Of a stretch of 64,000 bases of DNA, positions 58,937-64,000 are shown one piece after another. The position numbers were made by a program, and so were the translations under genes. The notes under the pieces were generated by a model that was not told the origin of the DNA, made no database searches, and saw only the letters and a list, made by a program, of their open reading frames with translations. The first letter of the stretch is position 1. Each line of letters begins with the position of its first letter. The stretch comes from an uncultured Clostridia bacterium (GTDB taxonomy: Bacteria; Bacillota; Clostridia; Christensenellales; Christensenellaceae): the NCBI GenBank assembly GCA_944347775.1, contig CALVMT010000033.1, positions 1 through 64,000 of the forward strand, given 5' to 3'.

Positions 58937-61282
58937 ATGCAAAAAGATGAACGAAACCAAAGGCGGTTGGTAATTGGTATCGGAAGAAGCAGTGCAATCC
59001 GATTGCTGGCTACTTTTCTTGGCGGCATATTGGTCGGGAGAGTAAATATTGAGGAAGTAATTTACCCCTTTGGAATTGCCTATATGTTGGCTTCTTACCG
59101 CCATTTTGAAGCTGTAAATCCATATATGGCGGCAGGCGGTGTGTTTGCCGCACTGGCATTAAGCGCGGGAGGAATGCAACAACCCGCCTATTGTTTTTCC
59201 GTAGTAGCAATTTGTGTCAGCCTGATTTTAGTGGCGACTTGTTTTAAACTAAAAGAGAGTTATTGGTTATGCTGCGGGATAGCTACAGTTTCTTATTCTA
59301 TAGGAACATTGGTTTTCCGATTAAATATGTTGTTGTCTATTGCGGCATCAGCCCTGGAATTAATTATTACGCTTTTATTAATTTTGGTGATGGATAAAGC
59401 GTTTAGTGCGTTGCACAGCGAAGAACGAAACAGAATATATAGCGATGAACAATTAATTAGCTTGTGCTTTTGCGGATTGATCTGCATTATGGGGCTTGGA
59501 AATATCGGCTTATATGGAGTTTATCTGCGGGAAATTTTATGTGCAAGTATTGCTATTGTAGCAGGATATGCAGGAGGGGCAGCAATTGGGGTAGCGGCTG
59601 GTGCTGCGGCAGCATTTGCAAGTACAATTGCAGGAACTGATGGTCTATATATTGGTTATATGAGCATTCTGGGCATGGTTTCGGGTATTTGTAAAGGATA
59701 TGGGAAATGGGCATGTGCAGGCGGTGGTACTTTGGCAAGTGCATTAGCAACAATATATATTGGATATGGGAGTATTTCTGTTCCGGTACTTTTAAGCATA
59801 GGAATGGGAGCTGCACTTTTTTTATTAACCCCCGGGCGTTTACTTAATCGAATGGCAGAATATGTGGATGCAAATGTTATGCATGAGCAACAGTGGAGTT
59901 TAAGACAGCAACGGTTTCGTGAGTTGACTTTTGGACGCTTAACCGAAGCTGCAGATATTTTTGCCGACGCTGCAGCTCTAATTTCTAAAACGGCTGAACC
60001 GGAAAAGATTGAACAGATTTCATATACAATTGCTGATATTCCAGATATGGCTTGCAGAGGCTGTGCCTTTTATAAAGGTTGTTGGCATGAAGATTTTGAT
60101 CACACTTATGAACTTATGCAGGGATTATATGAAATATATCGCGAAAAGGGAACAATCCGCGAAAAAGATTTGGGCCGATTTGCAAAAAAATGTTTGCGAA
60201 CTCAAAAACTTTTATCTACGGCAAAGGAAGTTTATGAACGTTTTGAGATAAACAGCCGTTGGGAAAAACGGCTTGCAGGAAGCCGAGAGGCAATTGCGCT
60301 GCAGATGAAGGGGACAAGCGGGGTAATACAAAATCTTGCAGAAGATATTCGTAGAGATATTCGTTTTTCTAGGGATTTGCAGGAAAATGTTAGAAGAGAA
60401 TGTGATAAAGCTCTATTAGATGTAAGAGAAGTTTCGGTAACTTCGGAACGTGGTATTACCCGTGTAGACATTTTAGTTAAAACAAACCGCCCGGAGGCTG
60501 CGGAATATAACGCGCAAAAAGCGACAACAAAAGCCTGTGGAAGGCAAATGAGACGCATTTGTTCTCCGGTACAACAAGATGATAAAGGAAAACTTTGGCG
60601 TTTAAGTTTTGAAACAGCACGCGCATTTTCTGTTCAAATTGGTGCGGCGTCAACTGCAAAAGCTGGAAATGAAATTTCCGGCGATGCATATTCTCATGAA
60701 GCTTTAAAAGATGGGCGCTACATGATGCTTTTATGCGATGGAATGGGCAGCGGGTTACGCGCTGCTAAAGAAAGCAGAATGGCTGTTACACTAATGGAGG
60801 ATTTTTATAAAGTTGGTTTTGAAGAACAGGCCATTATTGATATTATTAATAAACTATTGATTTTAAGCAGCAGCGATGATATTTATTCTACACTTGATCT
60901 AGCAATGCTGGACCTGGTAGAAGGGACCGCCCGTTTTATTAAAATTGGGGCTCCTCATTCTTATGTTGTTGGTGAAAGGGGTATGAGGAAGCTAAAAGCT
61001 GGAAGCTTGCCGATGGGAATTTTAGAAGAGTATGAACCAATTGTTTATGAAGCAAGGTTGGAACCGGGAGATACAATTATTATGTTTACCGATGGAATTG
61101 CTGATCTTGAGGATGCAGATGATATTTTGCATGAAGCGGTTCGAAAAGCTGCACGCTTACGTAATGCGAGTGAGGCTGCAGAAAGCATTTTAAATGCAGC
61201 TAAACAGGCCAGCGGAGGGCAGGCAGGTGATGATATGACAGTGTTGACGGCACGCATAACGAAGCCAGTAAATAAAGCTTGA
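58937..61282 (+). CDS. spoIIE: Stage II sporulation protein E (SpoIIE phosphatase)
   Basis: SpoIIE dephosphorylates SpoIIAA to release SigF in the forespore and helps form the polar septum. The 781-residue protein has about ten N-terminal helices (to about residue 310), a central regulatory region with a CRGCAFYKGCW cysteine motif, and a C-terminal PP2C-like domain. Metal-binding residues include Asp583 (SGDAYSHE) and Asp601 (LLCDGMGSG), then FTDGIADLED and GDDMTVL. ATG at 58937 with an AGGTG site is preferred over TTG at 58919. Confidence 0.96.
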   Translation: MQKDERNQRRLVIGIGRSSAIRLLATFLGGILVGRVNIEEVIYPFGIAYMLASYRHFEAVNPYMAAGGVFAALALSAGGMQQPAYCFSVVAICVSLILVATCFKLKESYWLCCGIATVSYSIGTLVFRLNMLLSIAASALELIITLLLILVMDKAFSALHSEERNRIYSDEQLISLCFCGLICIMGLGNIGLYGVYLREILCASIAIVAGYAGGAAIGVAAGAAAAFASTIAGTDGLYIGYMSILGMVSGICKGYGKWACAGGGTLASALATIYIGYGSISVPVLLSIGMGAALFLLTPGRLLNRMAEYVDANVMHEQQWSLRQQRFRELTFGRLTEAADIFADAAALISKTAEPEKIEQISYTIADIPDMACRGCAFYKGCWHEDFDHTYELMQGLYEIYREKGTIREKDLGRFAKKCLRTQKLLSTAKEVYERFEINSRWEKRLAGSREAIALQMKGTSGVIQNLAEDIRRDIRFSRDLQENVRRECDKALLDVREVSVTSERGITRVDILVKTNRPEAAEYNAQKATTKACGRQMRRICSPVQQDDKGKLWRLSFETARAFSVQIGAASTAKAGNEISGDAYSHEALKDGRYMMLLCDGMGSGLRAAKESRMAVTLMEDFYKVGFEEQAIIDIINKLLILSSSDDIYSTLDLAMLDLVEGTARFIKIGAPHSYVVGERGMRKLKAGSLPMGILEEYEPIVYEARLEPGDTIIMFTDGIADLEDADDILHEAVRKAARLRNASEAAESILNAAKQASGGQAGDDMTVLTARITKPVNKA

Positions 61283-61308
61283 CGAAAATAGCTTGTATTC
61301 TTTATAAT
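61279..61308 (+). promoter_or_regulatory. SigA promoter for sdaAB-sdaAA
   Basis: TTGACG (61279-61284, overlapping the spoIIE stop codon), an 18-bp spacer and TATAAT (61303-61308). Confidence 0.72.
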
Positions 61309-61326
61309 AAAAATATAAGTAAAGGA

Positions 61327-61360
61327 AAGGGTCTGCAGATTATTGCAGACCTTTTTTTGG
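61327..61360 (+). terminator. Terminator hairpin in the sdaAB leader
   Basis: An 8-bp core stem (GGTCTGCA 61330-61337 with TGCAGACC 61344-61351) is followed by T7. It ends spoIIE transcripts, but it also lies downstream of the sdaAB promoter, so it may act as an attenuator. Confidence 0.82.
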
Positions 61361-61368
61361 GGGAAAGT

Positions 61369-62028
61369 ATGAATTTGTTTGATATACTTGGACCGATAAT
61401 GATTGGTCCATCAAGTTCGCATACTGCAGGTGCTGCGAGAATCGGCTATGTGGCGCGCAAGCTTTTGGGAGAGGAACCAATATATATTGATATTGGGTTA
61501 CATGGTTCATTTGCTGCGACTGGTGATGGGCATGGAACGCCAATGGCTATTGTCGGCGGATTGCTCGGAATGAAACCAGATGATGAACGATTGCCGCAAA
61601 GTTTTGAGTTAGCTCATTCTTTGGGAATTGAGATCATACGGCATAACATCTATTTGCGCGAGGCTCATCCTAATACTGCGGTATTATTTGTTAAAGGAAA
61701 GAAACGGCAGTTGGAGATCCAAGCGGAATCATTGGGTGGAGGAACAATACGTATCTGCAAGATCGATGGGATCAATACAAATTTTAATGGAGATTATCCG
61801 ACGCTTATTGTACATAATATTGATGAACCGGGGCATGTAGCTGGAGTAACCGCGCTTTTGGCAAAACGACAAATTAATCTGGCCACAGTGCAATTATATC
61901 GTGACGAACGAGGTGGCTATGCGGTTATGGTTATCGAGTCAGATCAACGTATTCCGGAAGATGTACTCTATGAAATTGAAGAAATGCCAGGAATAATTAA
62001 GGTTACCTATCTAAATATGGATGCATAA
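61369..62028 (+). CDS. sdaAB: L-serine ammonia-lyase, iron-sulfur-dependent, subunit beta
   Basis: With SdaAA it deaminates L-serine to pyruvate. The 219-residue product has the N-terminal LFDILGPIMIGPSSSHTAGAARIG and a C-terminal ACT domain (about 145-219, TLIVHNIDEPGHVAGVTALL, with LATVQLYRDERGGYAVMV). ATG at 61369 follows a GGGGGAAAG site; the frame open from 61279 runs through the terminator and is not used. Confidence 0.95.
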   Translation: MNLFDILGPIMIGPSSSHTAGAARIGYVARKLLGEEPIYIDIGLHGSFAATGDGHGTPMAIVGGLLGMKPDDERLPQSFELAHSLGIEIIRHNIYLREAHPNTAVLFVKGKKRQLEIQAESLGGGTIRICKIDGINTNFNGDYPTLIVHNIDEPGHVAGVTALLAKRQINLATVQLYRDERGGYAVMVIESDQRIPEDVLYEIEEMPGIIKVTYLNMDA

Positions 62029-62040
62029 GAGGAGATGGAT

Positions 62041-62916
62041 ATGGCGTTTACCAGTGTAAAAACTCTTTTAGATGGATATGCAAAACAAGATCTAAATATT
62101 GAATTTTGGGAATATATTATGTTGGAAGACATGAAAGATCAGCAGATTTCCCGTACCGAATCGATGAAGCATGTGCAGGAACTGATGAGCGTGATGAAAC
62201 AGGCGGTACAAAATTATGATGCGAATCAACGATCTGCAAGTGGGCTTTCCGGAGGAGATGGAGCGAAATTTGCAGCGGCACAAGAAGCGGGGCATACATT
62301 AACTAGCGGATTTATTGCGGATGCAATTCGTATTGCATTAACAATGGCAGAATGCAACGCATGTATGAAGCGCATTGTAGCTGCACCAACTGCAGGTTCT
62401 TGTGGAGTATTGCCTGCAGTTTTACTGGCTTATGAAAGCAATTTTGGAGCAGAGCCCGAAGCTTTTATCGAAGCATTATATGTTGCAGCGGCATACGGGC
62501 AGATTATAGCTTATGAAGCTAGTATTTCGGGTGCACAAGGTGGTTGTCAGGCCGAGATCGGGGCAGCATCTGCTATGGCCGCCGTGGCATTGACTTATTT
62601 ACATGGAGGATCGCTTGAAGAAGGAGCTAATGCATGTGCTTTTGCGCTGAAAAATATGTTGGGGTTGGTTTGCGACCCGGTTGCAGGGCTGGTAGAGGTG
62701 CCATGTGTGAAGAGAAATGTTGCTGGGGCAGTTAACGCTATTGCAGCGGCAGAAATGGCTCTTGCAGGTATTCAGAGCAAAATTCCTGTAGATGAAGTAA
62801 TTGCTGCGATGGATGAGATTGGCAAGTTAATGGACAGCAGCCTTAGAGAAACCGGCAAAGGTGGTTTAGCGGCAACGTTGACAGCGAAAAAAATAGAAAA
62901 AGCATTGACGCATTAA
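62041..62916 (+). CDS. sdaAA: L-serine ammonia-lyase, iron-sulfur-dependent, subunit alpha
   Basis: This is the catalytic subunit, which carries a 4Fe-4S cluster. The 291-residue protein has the cluster cysteines in AAPTAGSCGVLPAVLL and NMLGLVCDPVAGLVEVPCVKRN, plus SGAQGGCQAEIGAASAMA. ATG at 62041 has GAGGAG 6 nt upstream; ATG at 62035 touches that site. It starts 12 nt after sdaAB. Confidence 0.95.
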   Translation: MAFTSVKTLLDGYAKQDLNIEFWEYIMLEDMKDQQISRTESMKHVQELMSVMKQAVQNYDANQRSASGLSGGDGAKFAAAQEAGHTLTSGFIADAIRIALTMAECNACMKRIVAAPTAGSCGVLPAVLLAYESNFGAEPEAFIEALYVAAAYGQIIAYEASISGAQGGCQAEIGAASAMAAVALTYLHGGSLEEGANACAFALKNMLGLVCDPVAGLVEVPCVKRNVAGAVNAIAAAEMALAGIQSKIPVDEVIAAMDEIGKLMDSSLRETGKGGLAATLTAKKIEKALTH

Positions 62917-63182
62917 GAAAAACAGTAATTTCACTAAAGGAAATGCAATAAATTAAAAAACGACATTACTTTTGCGCAAATGAATAAAAACGCTAAAGGG
63001 TGTCGTTTTATTATAATGATATCGAAGAAGCTTATTGATTTTCTTGTATTATATAAAGGGTGCAAAAAGATTGCAATTGATAAAAAAAATTAATAATATT
63101 TTTTGCAATTTTGCCATATTTTAGTCGTATTTCAGTTATATACTGTAATAAAAGATATGCCGATTAAGGTATATCTAAAAAA
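62917..63182. other. Spacer between sdaAA and metA with extended hairpins
   Basis: This 266-bp A+T-rich gap holds a 9-bp stem with a large loop (AAAACGACA 62957-62965 with TGTCGTTTT 63001-63009). It also has two copies of TTGCAAT near 63071 and 63114. The first may be a bidirectional terminator for the converging genes. No gene is seen. Confidence 0.5.
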
Positions 63183-64000
63183 TCAAAAATGAGGAGAAAG
63201 TGTGGAAATGTCATAAGGGGTTTCCTGATAGACATAATAGTTAAGCCAGTTGTTGAAGAGCAAATTGGCATGGCTCCTCCATTGGACGATCGGCGCGAGG
63301 GAAGGATCATCATTAGGATAATAGTTGCAGGGAATTTGTATGGATAAGCCTTTAGCAATATCTCGATCGTACTCATATTTCAGTGTTTCCGGATCATATT
63401 CTGAATGGCCGGTAACAAAAATCTGACGACCGTTTTTTGCCATGACAATATAGACACCGGCTTCTTTGGAACTTGCGATAATTTTAAGTTCTGGATTTGC
63501 AGAAATATCTTCTCTAAAGACGGTAGTATGACGGGAATGCGGTGCATAGAAAACATCATCAAAGCCACGGGTTAATTGTGTTGATTTATCGTCAATCTGA
63601 TGAGAAAAAACACCAAAAACTTTTTTGCTCACTGGTGATTTACGAATGCCGTAATGATAATAAAGACCAGCTTGTGCAGCCCAGCAAATATGAAAAGTTG
63701 AGAAAACATGACTTTTGCTCCACTCCATAATTTCCACAAGTTCATCCCAATAATCTACTTGCTGAAAATCTAGTTTTTCTACCGGAGCACCAGTAATAAT
63801 TAGTCCGTCGAGATTGGTATGGCGTATATCATCAAAAGTTTGATAAAATGCATCAAGATGACTTTGCGGCGTATTTTTTGAATCATGATTTTTTGAACGA
63901 AGCAAAATAATTTCTACTTGAAGCGGCGAATTTCCGATTAAACGGAGCAATTGTGTTTCTGTAACAACTTTAGTAGGCATAAGATTAAGTATTGCAATGC
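63183..64000 (-). CDS. metA: Homoserine O-acetyltransferase MetA (partial at window edge)
   Basis: MetA acylates homoserine in methionine synthesis. The frame runs off the window's end: upstream of the first in-window ATG (63980) it continues as IAILNL before [14 protein letters not shown], the conserved MetA sequence. About 30-35 N-terminal residues are therefore missing from view. Catalytic Cys lies in [16 protein letters not shown], and the His/Glu pair in [22 protein letters not shown] carries the Glu that in Bacillus cereus MetA favours acetyl-CoA over succinyl-CoA, so O-acetylhomoserine is the likely product. Confidence 0.94.
   Translation of the reverse strand, partial: IAILNLMPTKVVTETQLLRLIGNSPLQVEIILLRSKNHDSKNTPQSHLDAFYQTFDDIRHTNLDGLIITGAPVEKLDFQQVDYWDELVEIMEWSKSHVFSTFHICWAAQAGLYYHYGIRKSPVSKKVFGVFSHQIDDKSTQLTRGFDDVFYAPHSRHTTVFREDISANPELKIIASSKEAGVYIVMAKNGRQIFVTGHSEYDPETLKYEYDRDIAKGLSIQIPCNYYPNDDPSLAPIVQWRSHANLLFNNWLNYYVYQETPYDISTLSPHF

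Noticed and set aside
63183..63980. metA as a complete gene starting at ATG 63980
   Set aside because: Conserved MetA sequence continues upstream of that ATG to the window edge, so the gene is truncated by the window.
1..64000. CRISPR arrays, insertion sequences, prophage, rRNA or tRNA genes
   Set aside because: I searched by eye for repeated units, transposase or integrase motifs and tRNA cloverleaf signatures and found none that hold up.

Overview
This 64-kb window is a chromosomal segment of an A+T-rich, endospore-forming Firmicute, most likely a member of the Clostridia. Evidence includes sporulation genes (spoIIE, a spoIVFA/spoIVFB-like pair, spoVAC-spoVAD-spoVAE), Firmicutes-type ribosomal leaders, a tetrahydrofolate riboswitch, and the order maf-mreBCD-pbp2-minCDE-rodA-spoIVF-radical SAM-rng-rimP-nusA-infB. 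A full MinCDE set occurs together with sporulation genes. I see no rRNA, tRNA, CRISPR array, prophage, transposase or integrase. The species cannot be named from the sequence alone.

Layout. 1-4.1 kb: end of tuf, then rpmG-secE-nusG-rplK-rplA-rplJ-rplL, with two L1-binding mRNA mimics and an L10 leader. rplL ends at a terminator and rpoB/rpoC do not follow. 4.2-8.6 kb (minus strand): a polyamine ABC transporter (potABCD) behind an XRE-cupin regulator. 8.9-18.3 kb: a mixed region with a zinc-ribbon/TPR/RCC1 membrane protein, class II aldolase, an M29 aminopeptidase, GAPDH, a G+C-richer lipoprotein gene, a secreted Ser/Thr/Tyr-rich protein whose only sensible start is ATA, an AI-2E-type permease, and a folate ECF component under a THF riboswitch. 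18.6-22.5 kb: a LysM protein coupled to a B12-radical SAM enzyme, a membrane protein and two half-size TauE proteins.

22.6-37 kb is a cell-envelope and division block: Maf, a divergent MreB, MreC, MreD, PBP2, MinCDE and RodA. Next come the SpoIVF protease pair, two radical-SAM-associated proteins and RNase G. 37-49.3 kb is an information-processing superoperon: rimP-nusA-ylxR-ylxQ-infB-rbfA-nrnA-truB-ribF-rpsO-pnp, then an M16 peptidase. 49.3-64 kb holds a ClpP-like TepA protease, a DUF5050-like protein, thiI with its cysteine desulfurase, the spoVA operon preceded by a 41-codon ORF, cinA, two unknown divergent genes, spoIIE, sdaAB-sdaAA, and metA cut by the window edge.

Gene starts were chosen mainly from Shine-Dalgarno spacing. 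About ten genes appear to start with TTG, including rplJ, infB, rimP and minC. The least explained parts are the 14.9-16.5 kb segment (unknown lipoprotein, 30-bp perfect palindrome, ATA-start secreted protein, second palindrome), the RCC1 protein, the small ORF before spoVAC, and the unknown divergent pair upstream of spoIIE. Nothing here is clearly a new multi-gene system; these are the best leads.
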